A stretch of 16,432 nucleotides of DNA. It comes from an uncultured Lachnospiraceae bacterium (lineage in GTDB: Bacteria; Bacillota_A; Clostridia; Lachnospirales; Lachnospiraceae). The DNA is taken from NCBI GenBank assembly GCA_905207905.1, contig CAJLNC010000056.1, forward strand, positions 1 to 16,432, in the 5' to 3' direction. The position numbers and the translations under genes were made by a program. The notes beneath the pieces were generated by a model. That model saw only the letters and a program-made list of their open reading frames with translations. It had not been told where the DNA came from and made no database searches. Below are positions 1 through 7,085 of this stretch, one piece after another; within the stretch, counting starts at the first letter, position 1; every line of letters starts with the position of its first letter.

Positions 1-562
1 CAATGGCAGAGGAACTTCCGTTGGAACAGTCCAGTCCGATTCTGTAATTTTTAAAGGAACGGGTAGCCAGGGAGATCAGATATCCAATATACCGGTTTCT
101 TCCTGCCACATAGTCTGTGGTGCGGCCAATCTGATCTCTGGTGGCCAAGGGCAGTTCCCCGAAAGTACCGTCAATGTAGGCCTCGATCTTCTCTTCAATG
201 GCTGCATCAATCTTCTGGCCTGTACCGCTGATCACCTTGATTCCATTATCATAGTAAGGATTATGGCTGGCACTGATCATAATTCCACAGTCAAACTCAT
301 CCAGGCGCACCGCATAGGCCACACTTGGAGTGGTGGTCACATGCAGCAGGTAAGCGTCCGCCCCGGAAGCCGTCAATCCTGCTGACAGTGCGTCCTCAAA
401 CATATAGCTGGATCTTCTGGTATCTTTTCCAATGACAATTCTCGCTTTGTGAGTCTGGCCGTAATACCATCCCAGAAAACGTCCCACCTTATAGGCATGT
501 TCTACTGTCAGATTAATGTTTGCTTCGCCCCGGAAGCCGTCAGTACCAAAATATTTTCCCAT
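1..562 (-). CDS. glmM: Phosphoglucosamine mutase GlmM, N-terminal part (cut by window edge)
   Basis: GlmM converts glucosamine-6-phosphate to glucosamine-1-phosphate in the cytosol, feeding UDP-GlcNAc and peptidoglycan synthesis. About 187 residues are visible. They start MGKYFGTDGFRGEAN, the family N-terminus, and carry the active-site loop ISASHNPYYDNGIK, in which Ser99 is the expected phosphoserine. The start ATG (560-562) has a near-perfect ribosome site, AAGGAGG, 5 nt upstream. The C-terminal two thirds lie beyond position 1. The gene follows prfA on the same strand after 123 bp. That gap holds two mutually exclusive small hairpins, AACAGC/GCTGTT (655-660 with 668-673) and CCCTTC/GAAGGG (661-666 with 680-685). 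I found no convincing promoter there. Other phosphohexomutases share the SASHNP loop, but the FGTDGxRG start and the length to the active Ser favour GlmM. Confidence 0.93.
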   Translation of the reverse strand, partial: MGKYFGTDGFRGEANINLTVEHAYKVGRFLGWYYGQTHKARIVIGKDTRRSSYMFEDALSAGLTASGADAYLLHVTTTPSVAYAVRLDEFDCGIMISASHNPYYDNGIKVISGTGQKIDAAIEEKIEAYIDGTFGELPLATRDQIGRTTDYVAGRNRYIGYLISLATRSFKNYRIGLDCSNGSSSAI

Positions 563-685
563 AATATCCTCCTTATTTCATTTTTCATTCAGCATGTTTG
601 CTGTTGATTTTCATTTTCGCAGCTATTCTTCCATAAGCTGAAATTTAACTGTGAAACAGCCCCTTCAGCTGTTATGGCAGAAGGG

Positions 686-1762
686 TTACTCATTTTCATT
701 CATCTTCGCCAGCTTGGCTGCCTGGTCGGCTGCGATACAGCTGTCGATGATCTCCTGAATATCACCATTTAAGATCTTGTCCAACCGGTACAGGGTCAGA
801 TTGATCCGGTGATCCGTCACCCGTCCCTGTGGAAAATTGTAAGTGCGGATCTTCTCCGAACGGTCTCCTGTTCCGATCTGGCTTCTGCGCAGCTCCGCCT
901 CCGCATCGTGAGCCTTCTGCTGCTCAATGTCATACAGCTTAGCCCTCAGCAGAGCAAAGGCTTTCGCCTTGTTCTGGAGCTGAGACTTCTCTGTCTGGCT
1001 GTACACCACAATTCCCGTGGGATAGTGGGTGAGACGCACCGCAGAGTCTGTGGTGTTGACACACTGTCCGCCGTTTCCGGAAGCGCGCATCACATCAATG
1101 CGGATGTCCTTGTCATCAATCACCACATCCACCTCTTCCACCTCCGGCATCACCGCCACTGTGGCTGTAGAGGTGTGGATTCTTCCGCCGGACTCCGTTT
1201 CCGGTACACGCTGTACCCGATGAACCCCAGATTCATATTTCAGCTTGGAATATGCTCCCGCTCCTGTAATCATAAAGCTCACATACTTCATGCCTCCGAT
1301 TCCGATCTCCTCCACGTCCATGGTCTCCACCCGCCATCTCTGGCTCTCGGCATAGTGGACATACATACGATAAAGCTCTGCTGCAAACAAAGCCGCCTCA
1401 TCTCCGCCAGCGCCGGAACGGATCTCCACAATCACGTTTTTATCGTCATTGGGATCCTTGGGCAAAAGCAGCACTTTCAGCTCCTGCTCCAGCTCCTCGC
1501 TGCGCTTTTTGGCGTCGCTTAGCTCTTCCTTTAACATTTCCCGCATCTCTTCATCGTTTTCACTTTCCAGCAAAGAAAGACTGTCTGCAATCGTCTCCTG
1601 ACAGGATTTGTACTCCCGGTACGCATCTGCAATGGGCTGCAGGTCGCTCTGCTCCTTCATCAATTTCTGAAAGCGCGCCGGATCGGCGGTGATGGAAGGC
1701 TCATTGAGCATATTTAAAATTTCCTCCAGATGGATCAGAAGATCCTCCAATTTATCAAACAT
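686..1762 (-). CDS. prfA: Peptide chain release factor 1 (RF1)
   Basis: RF1 recognises UAA and UAG in the ribosomal A site and triggers peptide release. The 358-residue length is normal for the family. The codon-reading tripeptide is Pro187-Glu188-Thr189 in [14 protein letters not shown], the PxT form that marks RF1 rather than RF2 (SPF). The catalytic GGQ is at 231-233 in the context [16 protein letters not shown]. The N-terminal 100 residues are helical and charged, as in domain 1. The start ATG has GGAGG 6 nt upstream. The gene begins 12 bp after the prmC stop, and the ribosome site lies directly beside that stop codon, so the two are very likely co-transcribed and perhaps translationally coupled. 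This fits their biochemistry, since PrmC methylates Gln233. Confidence 0.97.
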   Translation of the reverse strand: MFDKLEDLLIHLEEILNMLNEPSITADPARFQKLMKEQSDLQPIADAYREYKSCQETIADSLSLLESENDEEMREMLKEELSDAKKRSEELEQELKVLLLPKDPNDDKNVIVEIRSGAGGDEAALFAAELYRMYVHYAESQRWRVETMDVEEIGIGGMKYVSFMITGAGAYSKLKYESGVHRVQRVPETESGGRIHTSTATVAVMPEVEEVDVVIDDKDIRIDVMRASGNGGQCVNTTDSAVRLTHYPTGIVVYSQTEKSQLQNKAKAFALLRAKLYDIEQQKAHDAEAELRRSQIGTGDRSEKIRTYNFPQGRVTDHRINLTLYRLDKILNGDIQEIIDSCIAADQAAKLAKMNENE

Positions 1763-1774
1763 TTTCGTCCTCCA

Positions 1775-2641
1775 TTATTCTTTCCGTCTGCGGCCAGTTA
1801 CCACCCGGTCCAGGCCTGCCAGATCCTGTATCACTCTAATTTCTGTAAAATCTTTCTCCATCATGGCAGCTACCGCCTGCCCCTGATCATAGCCAATCTC
1901 AAACATAAGCCACCCGGAAGGCTTCAGATAATCCAGACATTCTGCTACAATCCTTCTGTAAAAGCTCAGGCCATCCGGCCCGCCGTCCAGGGCTTTTCTG
2001 GGATCGTGAAGCCGCACCTCCTCCTCCAGTTCCTCAATCACAGCTGCGGCGATGTAAGGAGGATTGGAGACAATAAGATCCCATTGCAATTCTGCCAAAC
2101 GTTCTTCATCTGCAGTCTTTTCCTGAAAACACCCAAACAGATTGCTTTCCAAAAATTCTGCCGATACCCCCAGGGCCGCTCCATTCTTCCGGGCCACCTC
2201 CAGCGCTTCGGCAGAAATGTCCAGCCCGATCCCCGAAAGACCTGGGCATAGCTTCAGCAGGCTGATCAAAATGCACCCGGAACCAGTGCAAAGATCCAGC
2301 ACACGCATCTTTGGTTTCAGCACCTTTAAGGCAGTCTCCACCAGAAGCTCCGTCTCCTGCCTTGGCACCAGCACATGTTCATTCACCTGAAAGGAAAACC
2401 CCATAAACTCCTGAACTCCTGTGATATGCTGGAGCGGAATGCGACTTCCTCGCTTTTCCAGCAGCCCCTGATATCGGCTGACCTCCTCTTCCTGCATCGG
2501 ATCCATCATCCCAAGCAGATACCGGGTCCGATCCAGCCCGCAGCTAAACTCCAACAGATACCAGGCATCCACTGACGCATCTGGGATCCCTTTCTCTTCA
2601 AGATACTGTCTGCCGTATTCCAGCGCACTCCTGTATGTCAT
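1775..2641 (-). CDS. prmC: Release factor glutamine N5-methyltransferase PrmC (HemK)
   Basis: PrmC methylates the side chain of the GGQ glutamine in release factors using S-adenosylmethionine, which raises termination efficiency. The 288-residue protein has the helical N-terminal release-factor-binding domain (about 1-85), the conserved link VPRQETELL (92-100), SAM motif I VLDLCTGSGC (114-123), the acidic motif II around DIS (141-143), and the catalytic NPPYI (193-197) typical of glutamine-side-chain methyltransferases. The ATG at 2639-2641 has GGAG 4 nt upstream, slightly close but usable. It sits directly upstream of its substrate gene prfA. A 115-bp gap separates it from the DUF1385 gene; I see no clear promoter or terminator in that gap. 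Confidence 0.96.
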   Translation of the reverse strand: MTYRSALEYGRQYLEEKGIPDASVDAWYLLEFSCGLDRTRYLLGMMDPMQEEEVSRYQGLLEKRGSRIPLQHITGVQEFMGFSFQVNEHVLVPRQETELLVETALKVLKPKMRVLDLCTGSGCILISLLKLCPGLSGIGLDISAEALEVARKNGAALGVSAEFLESNLFGCFQEKTADEERLAELQWDLIVSNPPYIAAAVIEELEEEVRLHDPRKALDGGPDGLSFYRRIVAECLDYLKPSGWLMFEIGYDQGQAVAAMMEKDFTEIRVIQDLAGLDRVVTGRRRKE

Positions 2642-2756
2642 AGCTCTCCATTCTCAACTTCTATAATATTTCCAAGGCTGACTGCCTGTAGGTTTCTAAA
2701 CTTTCCTATGTCCTGGATCTTATGAGGATTTTATATTCCTATGTGCGCCGCTTCTC

Positions 2757-3863
2757 TTATGCGCTCTGGCTTTCTTTGTGATCCAACTCATAATGCGCGC
2801 CGAAATTTTCGTTTAAATAGCTTTTCCAGTCAAAAATAGCCTCCACAGAAGCGATTCCCACCTCGATCATAGTATCATCCGGCTCCTTGGTCGTCAGCGC
2901 CTGAAGGCACAGCCCCGGTTTACTTAAAAGATTCACCAGTTTATTGTCATATCTGCCTGCCAGACGGATAAACTCATAAGATACCCCCGCAATCACAGGA
3001 AGCAAAAGAAGACGCACCACAATCCTCCAGACAGGAGAGTCGATTCGGATGAACAAAAAGAAGATCACACTGACGATCATTACGATCAAAAGAAAACTGG
3101 TTCCACAGCGCTTATGTTCTTTGGAACTTTTCCGAACATTCTCCACGTTCAGCTCCAGCCCGTGCTCAATACAGTTGATGCACTTATGCTCCGCGCCATG
3201 GTACATAAAAGTTCGCTGAATCTCCTTCATTCTGGAGATCAAAAGAAGATAGCCCATAAAAATGGCCATGCGCAGCACTGCCTCTGCGATGGAGATCAGA
3301 GTCTCTGAAGCAGTGAGGTATCGAAGCCCTCTGGAAAGAAAATAAGGCAGCAGTATAAATAACGCCACAGAAAGGATAATAGAAAACGCAACGGTAAATC
3401 CCATGAGCACCCCATTATCCTCTTTTTTGTCCTCCAGAGCAGTATCCGCCCTCCCGCGGATCTCCAGCCGCTCCAGTTCCTTCCTGGCAGACTCTTCCAC
3501 CTTTTTCAGCACGTCTCTGGCTTCCTCCGCCTTTCCCTGCTTTTCCAGACGTTCCGCCTTTTTTCTTGCTTTCTTTTCTTCCTTGTCCAGCCGCTCCTTT
3601 ACTTCCTCCTCTGACTCCTCTGCAAAAAAGTCCGCGGAGAACATCAGCGTCTTCATCCCAAGAACCAGAGAATCTACAAAATTAAATACTCCCCGCACAA
3701 TGGGGATTCTCTGAATCTTCTTACTGGGAATCATACCCCGGTACTGGTCCGTCTTGACCACAATCTCCTGGTCTGCTGTGCGGACAGCCACTGCATAATT
3801 CTCGCCGTTGCGCATCATGACGCCTTCCATGACAGCCTGTCCGCCTATATTGGAATATTTCAT
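2757..3863 (-). CDS. yqhQ: DUF1385 family multipass membrane protein (YqhQ-like)
   Basis: This is a conserved membrane protein of unsettled biochemical function, found next to rpmE/prmC/prfA in many Clostridia. Family hallmarks are GGQAVMEGVMMR at 7-18, YHGAEHKCINCIEHG near the middle, HKRCGTSFL after it, and PGLCLQALTTKEPDDTMIEV near the C-terminus. Hydrophobic segments lie around residues 150-170, 185-210, 255-275 and 280-300. Residues about 80-145 form a long run of Glu, Lys and Arg with few hydrophobics, probably a coiled coil, which makes the protein (368 aa) longer than the roughly 320 aa of Bacillus YqhQ. An upstream in-frame GTG at 3870-3872 is possible, but AGGTG overlapping it sits 6 nt before ATG 3861-3863, so I chose the ATG. 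The gene lies beyond the rpmE terminator. Confidence 0.9.
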   Translation of the reverse strand: MKYSNIGGQAVMEGVMMRNGENYAVAVRTADQEIVVKTDQYRGMIPSKKIQRIPIVRGVFNFVDSLVLGMKTLMFSADFFAEESEEEVKERLDKEEKKARKKAERLEKQGKAEEARDVLKKVEESARKELERLEIRGRADTALEDKKEDNGVLMGFTVAFSIILSVALFILLPYFLSRGLRYLTASETLISIAEAVLRMAIFMGYLLLISRMKEIQRTFMYHGAEHKCINCIEHGLELNVENVRKSSKEHKRCGTSFLLIVMIVSVIFFLFIRIDSPVWRIVVRLLLLPVIAGVSYEFIRLAGRYDNKLVNLLSKPGLCLQALTTKEPDDTMIEVGIASVEAIFDWKSYLNENFGAHYELDHKESQSA

Positions 3864-3885
3864 ATTTTTCACCTGATACTTTAAT

Positions 3886-3919
3886 TTAAAAACAGGTTGA
3901 GATTTCGCAACCTCAACCT
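3886..3919 (-). terminator. Intrinsic terminator after rpmE
   Basis: Read on the minus strand, an 8-bp perfect stem AGGTTGAG/CTCAACCT (3919-3912 with 3901-3894) with a 10-nt loop is followed by GTTTTT. It lies 14 bp past the rpmE stop and upstream of the DUF1385 start, so it should end or attenuate transcription between them. Confidence 0.75.
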
Positions 3920-3932
3920 TATCTTTACCATA

Positions 3933-4139
3933 CTATTTAGCTTCGATACCGTACTTCTTATTGAACTTATCAATACGTCCACGTGCTGCAGCAGTCTTCT
4001 GCTGACCAGTATAGAATGAATGGCACTTGGAGCAAACCTCCACGTGGATCTCCTTCTTTGTGGATCCTGTCACAAACGTGTTTCCACAGTTACAGGTAAC
4101 GGTTGTCTGATAATAATTCGGATGGATTCCCTCTCTCAT
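3933..4139 (-). CDS. rpmE: 50S ribosomal protein L31, zinc-binding (C+) type
   Basis: L31 binds the large subunit near the central protuberance and bridges to the small subunit. The 68-residue protein starts [19 protein letters not shown] and has Cys16, Cys18, Cys36 and Cys39, the four-cysteine zinc-binding arrangement of the C+ form that doubles as a zinc store and is often paired with a zinc-free paralogue. An in-frame start 21 codons upstream exists, but ATG 4137-4139 has GAGGTG 7 nt upstream and gives the standard N-terminus, so I use it. It has its own promoter (4351-4379) and a structured leader, and it is followed by a terminator, so it is probably a mainly monocistronic unit. Confidence 0.97.
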   Translation of the reverse strand: MREGIHPNYYQTTVTCNCGNTFVTGSTKKEIHVEVCSKCHSFYTGQQKTAAARGRIDKFNKKYGIEAK

Positions 4140-4344
4140 GATTTTCACCTCGCTATATTTTATCGTGAACTGCTTACGGCTCTGCCGTCCATTTCCGGCC
4201 AATACCGCTCAAGTGTTACCGCGGTAAGATATCCCGGACTATCCCTGCAAGTCCCTGCAGTTAAGCTGTGCAGCAAAGTATCTCAGATAAAATTTCTTCT
4301 TTCTGCAAAAACCGCCCCTTCATAGGGTTCATTCCAGAAACAGC
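4140..4344 (-). promoter_or_regulatory. Structured 5' leader of rpmE, possible L31 autoregulatory RNA
   Basis: About 205 nt separate the predicted transcription start from the rpmE ATG. The proximal half can fold. AACTGC (complement of 4257-4262) pairs with GCAGTT (complement of 4168-4173), closing a domain of about 95 nt. Inside it are a perfect 12-bp palindrome TTACCGCGGTAA (4216-4227) and a hairpin ACGGC-AGA-GCCGT (4176-4188) just 5' of the ribosome site. L31 leaders that bind their own product are known in Firmicutes. Assignment here is by position and foldability only; I did not match a covariance model. Confidence 0.4.
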
Positions 4345-4350
4345 GTCTGA

Positions 4351-4379
4351 ATTATATCATATCAGCTCCGAAAATGCAA
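4351..4379 (-). promoter_or_regulatory. Sigma-A promoter of rpmE with extended -10
   Basis: On the minus strand, TTGCAT (4379-4374) is followed by exactly 17 bp and then TATAAT (4356-4351), with TG one base before the -10 (TGaTATAAT). This is close to the full sigma-A consensus. Transcription should start near 4344 and read into the rpmE leader. Confidence 0.8.
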
Positions 4380-4387
4380 GAGCTGAC

Positions 4388-4553
4388 AAAAATTTCTTTG
4401 CTTTCTCATGATAAAAATTTCTTCGCTTTCTCCTGGCTGATTGGCTGATCTTGGCTGAACTTCTCGTAGTTAAACGCTTGATTGGTTCTTGGTTGAGTTT
4501 CAAACCAGTTTAAACTCAAATTTTTATGACTTTGCACATAGCTGAGCTGTGAT
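4388..4553. repeat. Non-coding spacer after rho with short direct repeats and one AT-rich hairpin
   Basis: No gene is supported here. A 20-bp unit (4388-4407) recurs with one mismatch at 4413-4432, a 25-bp offset. TGGCTGA occurs three times (4434-4440, 4442-4448, 4452-4458). An inverted repeat TTGAGTTT/AAACTCAA (4493-4500 with 4512-4519) can extend inward through AAA-CCAG-TTT with one bulged C. On the minus strand it is not followed by a T-run, so it is not an obvious rho terminator. Where rho transcription ends is unclear. Confidence 0.6.
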
Positions 4554-6305
4554 CTAAATGAAACGCTGTCTGCGAACCTTCGCCACCAGTTCCCGGTTAT
4601 CCCGGGTATGGACAAACATATTCAGAATATTTTCTACCGCCTCGTCACCCTTCATACCGTTTAGAGCCTTGCGCATAATATAGACAGCATCCAGTTCTTC
4701 AGCATCCAGCAAAAGATCTTCTCTTCTGGTGCTGGACTTTTGAATATCAATGGCAGGGAAAATCCTCTTTTCCGACAATTTCCGGTCAAGAACCAGCTCC
4801 ATATTTCCAGTTCCCTTAAATTCCTCATACACCACGTCATCCATCTTGCTTCCAGTATCCACCAGCGCTGTGGCCAGTATGGTAAGGCTTCCTCCCTCCC
4901 GCATATTCCTGGCTGCGCCGAAAATCCGCTTAGGCATGTGGAGCGCTGCCGGATCAAGGCCTCCGGAAAGAGTACGTCCGCTGGCTGGAACGATCAGATT
5001 GTAGGCCCTGGCCAGCCTGGTAATGGAATCCAGCAGGATGGTCACATCCTTCTTATGCTCTACAAGACGCTTGGCCCGCTCAATCCCCATCTCTGATACT
5101 CGTTTATGGTGCTCCGGAAGCTCATCAAAGGTGGAGTAAATCACCTCTACATTGTCTCCCACAATAGCCTCCCGGATATCTGTCACTTCCTCCGGCCGCT
5201 CATCGATCAGAAGGATAATCAGATGCATATTGGGATCATTCTTTAAAATGGACTTTGCGATCTCCTTTAGCAGGGTGGTCTTACCTGCCTTTGGGGGAGA
5301 TACAATCATCCCTCTCTGGCCTTTTCCTATGGGTGAGATCAAATCCACCACCCGCATGGCCACATCTTTAGGACCCCGCTCCATCCGCAGCCGCTCATTG
5401 GGAAATACTGGAGTCATATCCTCAAAATTGTATCGCCTGGATGCTTCCGCGGGAGTAAAATCATTGATGGTCTTTAAATATAAAAGGGCGCTGAATTTCT
5501 CCTGCTGGGCCTTGATCCTGGTATTCCCTGAAATAATATCTCCGGTCTTTAAACCAAAACGCCGAATCTGAGAGGGGGACACATAGACATCATTCTCTCC
5601 TGGCAGATAGTTGTCGCTTCGGATAAAACCATAGCCGTCCGGCATCACTTCCAGGATTCCGCTGACCTCGATTCCGCTGTCCAGCTGCGCCAGCTCCATA
5701 GGCGGCTTATCGTTTGGATTCTCCCGAACGGTGTCTCTGAAGTTCTCCCTCTGATTCTCCCGGCCGTTATACCGGGGTGCTTCTCCTGCGTTTTCTCGGC
5801 TGTTATACCGGGAGCTTTCTCCTGTGTTTTCCCGACTGTTATACCGGGAGCCTTCTCCTGCGCTTTCCCGGCTGTTATACCGGGGCGTTTCCCCGGCATT
5901 CTCCCGGTTTCCGTAAGAGGTATAGCTTCTCCGCTCTCTCACCTCTTTGCTGTCCCGATAATCCTGTCTGGTAGTCTCACGCTTTTCTTCCGGTTCCTCC
6001 TTTTTCCCATCAAAAAAAGTATCCCCGTTTTCCTTTCCATAATTTTCCCGCTTCGAGCCCGCCTCAGTCCGCTGCTTCCAGGAACTGCTTCCCCTCTGCT
6101 CTCCTGTATCGGCCTCCGCCGCCTCTTTTCCTGTCTGAAAGCCCTGGGCACCGGCTTCTTCCCTCTCCTTTGCCTCTCTGGCATCCGCAGCCAGCATTGC
6201 CTCCACTACTTCACTTTTTTTCATAGCAGACACAGCTTTGATGCCCCTGGCCTTTGCCAGATTCTTCAATGCTGCTGCTGATAATGACTCATATTTTTCT
6301 CTCAT
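4554..6305 (-). CDS. rho: Transcription termination factor Rho with large N-terminal insert
   Basis: Rho is the hexameric RNA helicase that ends transcription at Rho-dependent sites. In the 583-residue form, Rho_N is at about 1-40 ([16 protein letters not shown]) and a polar, highly charged insert spans about 42-205. The RNA-binding cold-shock-like domain follows at about 213-285 ([20 protein letters not shown]). The ATPase domain has P-loop SPPKAGKTT (336-344), Walker B LLIDER (365-370), [12 protein letters not shown] (425-436), Q-loop [14 protein letters not shown] (447-460) and R-loop KGTGNMEL (497-504). E. coli Rho is 419 aa, so the insert accounts for the extra length. I chose ATG 6303-6305 because Rho_N begins there and GAGGTG lies 3 nt upstream. 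An in-frame ATG at 6390-6392 has AAGGA 6 nt upstream and would add 29 residues; it cannot be excluded. Confidence 0.96.
   Translation of the reverse strand: MREKYESLSAAALKNLAKARGIKAVSAMKKSEVVEAMLAADAREAKEREEAGAQGFQTGKEAAEADTGEQRGSSSWKQRTEAGSKRENYGKENGDTFFDGKKEEPEEKRETTRQDYRDSKEVRERRSYTSYGNRENAGETPRYNSRESAGEGSRYNSRENTGESSRYNSRENAGEAPRYNGRENQRENFRDTVRENPNDKPPMELAQLDSGIEVSGILEVMPDGYGFIRSDNYLPGENDVYVSPSQIRRFGLKTGDIISGNTRIKAQQEKFSALLYLKTINDFTPAEASRRYNFEDMTPVFPNERLRMERGPKDVAMRVVDLISPIGKGQRGMIVSPPKAGKTTLLKEIAKSILKNDPNMHLIILLIDERPEEVTDIREAIVGDNVEVIYSTFDELPEHHKRVSEMGIERAKRLVEHKKDVTILLDSITRLARAYNLIVPASGRTLSGGLDPAALHMPKRIFGAARNMREGGSLTILATALVDTGSKMDDVVYEEFKGTGNMELVLDRKLSEKRIFPAIDIQKSSTRREDLLLDAEELDAVYIMRKALNGMKGDEAVENILNMFVHTRDNRELVAKVRRQRFI
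5764..5907 (-). repeat. 36-bp tandem repeats inside rho (12-residue units)
   Basis: The string GTTATACCGG (plus strand) recurs at 5766, 5802, 5838 and 5874, a period of exactly 36 bp, over four units with mostly synonymous or mild differences. A degenerate fifth unit lies toward the N-terminal side. Each unit encodes about 12 residues of the form [12 protein letters not shown], at roughly residues 133-181 of Rho. The copy number may vary between strains. Confidence 0.9.
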
Positions 6306-6434
6306 ATACACCTCGTCTGTCTCATTTTTCTGTCTGTTAAGGGGAATAATTGTCAGAAATGACTTGATTGATTTATCTATCTGATTTAGCATATCATATC
6401 CTTTTCAAAAAAGAAAGGGCTTTTTCATTTATTT

Positions 6435-6462
6435 CCAAAAAGAAGTCTGCACGCAGACTTCT
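6435..6462 (-). terminator. Intrinsic terminator downstream of the TIGR04086-type gene
   Basis: The perfect inverted repeat AGAAGTCTGC/GCAGACTTCT spans 6441-6462 (9-bp stem with a 4-nt loop in practice). On the minus strand it is followed by TTTTGG. It lies 84 bp past the small membrane-protein gene and just before the rho leader, so it insulates rho from upstream transcription. Confidence 0.65.
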
Positions 6463-6494
6463 TCGCCTGCGGCGGGTCGCTTCGGTGACATCGT

Positions 6495-6560
6495 CCGCCG
6501 CAGTGCGATCCTGCGGAGTTTTTTTGTTTCATAGGAAGGAATTTCCTACGAAACAAAAAA
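6495..6560. repeat. Dispersed repeat, copy 1
   Basis: This stretch aligns with 8823-8886 over about 65 bp: both share CCGCCGCAGTGCGAT, then CTnCGGAG, then TTCATAGGAAG and TACGAAA. The right half is a long imperfect palindrome, in which TTTTTTGTTTC-TAGGAA pairs with TTCCTA-GAAACAAAAAA. CCGCCGCAG (6495-6503) also pairs with CTGCGGCGG at 6467-6475 across a 19-nt loop. The stop codon of the neighbouring membrane-protein gene lies inside the palindrome. Confidence 0.75.
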
Positions 6561-6920
6561 TCCGGCGATCATTCCCCCCGCCATACCGGAAATGGCGCAG
6601 ACGCAAAATCTGCCCAACAGTTCCCCCGGTTCCTGTGCCGGAGTCCCTCCGGCCGCCAGGGCTGCCATAATCAGCAGAAAAAAGTACAAACTTCCGTAGG
6701 CAAAACCCCTTAAAAACTTTTTCCGTTCCCCTGCTCTGCCTGCCGCCAGCCCCCCAAAAAAGCAAGCCAGGCCGTAAACCCACCAAATGCCAAGCCGCGC
6801 CTGCTCCATCCCCCACTCCATCTTCAGCATAAGAAAAGAGAGCAGCAAAATAGCAGCCCCGGTCACTGCCGCCTGTACGATCAGCGGTTTTACAAACACC
6901 CATATCCTCTTTTTATCCAT
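6546..6920 (-). CDS. Small multipass membrane protein, TIGR04086/YrzE-like
   Basis: This is a 124-residue, very hydrophobic protein with about four membrane segments. Approximate positions are 9-31 (VKPLIVQAAVTGAAILLLSF), 43-60 (LGIWWVYGLACFFGGLAAG), 70-90 (GFAYGSLYFFLLIMAALAAG) and 103-122. Small-residue motifs such as GGLAAGR and SGMAGGMIAG match the general pattern of the TIGR04086 putative membrane family, whose function is unknown. An in-frame TTG lies 4 codons upstream, but ATG 6918-6920 has GGGGGA about 4 nt upstream and is preferred. A TATAAT (minus strand, 7009-7004) 84 bp upstream could be a -10, though no good -35 partners it. The last codons (FFVS-stop) fall within the dispersed repeat. 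It is divergent from the CNNM-domain gene. Confidence 0.7.
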   Translation of the reverse strand: MDKKRIWVFVKPLIVQAAVTGAAILLLSFLMLKMEWGMEQARLGIWWVYGLACFFGGLAAGRAGERKKFLRGFAYGSLYFFLLIMAALAAGGTPAQEPGELLGRFCVCAISGMAGGMIAGFFVS

Positions 6921-6969
6921 AATTTCCCCCAAAATTTCTAATATTTCTATGAAAATATATGTCCTCCCA

Positions 6970-6998
6970 TTGCTTTTATTCCTAAAATATTGTATTCT
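6970..6998 (+). promoter_or_regulatory. Candidate sigma-A promoter for the CNNM/CBS gene
   Basis: TTGCTT (6970-6975), a 17-bp spacer and TATTCT (6993-6998) give an acceptable sigma-A promoter about 80 bp before the TTG start at 7086. The region is AT-rich and offers alternatives, so the assignment is tentative. Confidence 0.35.
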
Positions 6999-7085
6999 TA
7001 GAAATTATAGTATGGTTGCAGCTACAAATTTTTTGTGTCTGGAACCGTCAAAAATAAAAATACTTTTTAAAGGAGTTGGTTTTCT

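Noticed and set aside
655..685. Hairpins after prfA as an intrinsic terminator
   Set aside because: Two short 6-bp stems compete with each other and no T-run follows on the minus strand; prfA-glmM readthrough remains likely.
809..1522. A 237-codon plus-strand open frame opposite prfA
   Set aside because: Shadow of the RF1 gene; the translation is Leu/His/Ser-rich without recognisable domains.
4493..4519. AT-rich hairpin after rho as the rho terminator
   Set aside because: The T-run follows it only on the plus strand, where no gene reads into it; on the minus strand the stem is followed by CCAAGAACC.
5764..5907. 36-bp periodic repeats as a CRISPR array
   Set aside because: The units are directly adjacent with no unique spacers and stay in frame within rho; they encode a peptide repeat.
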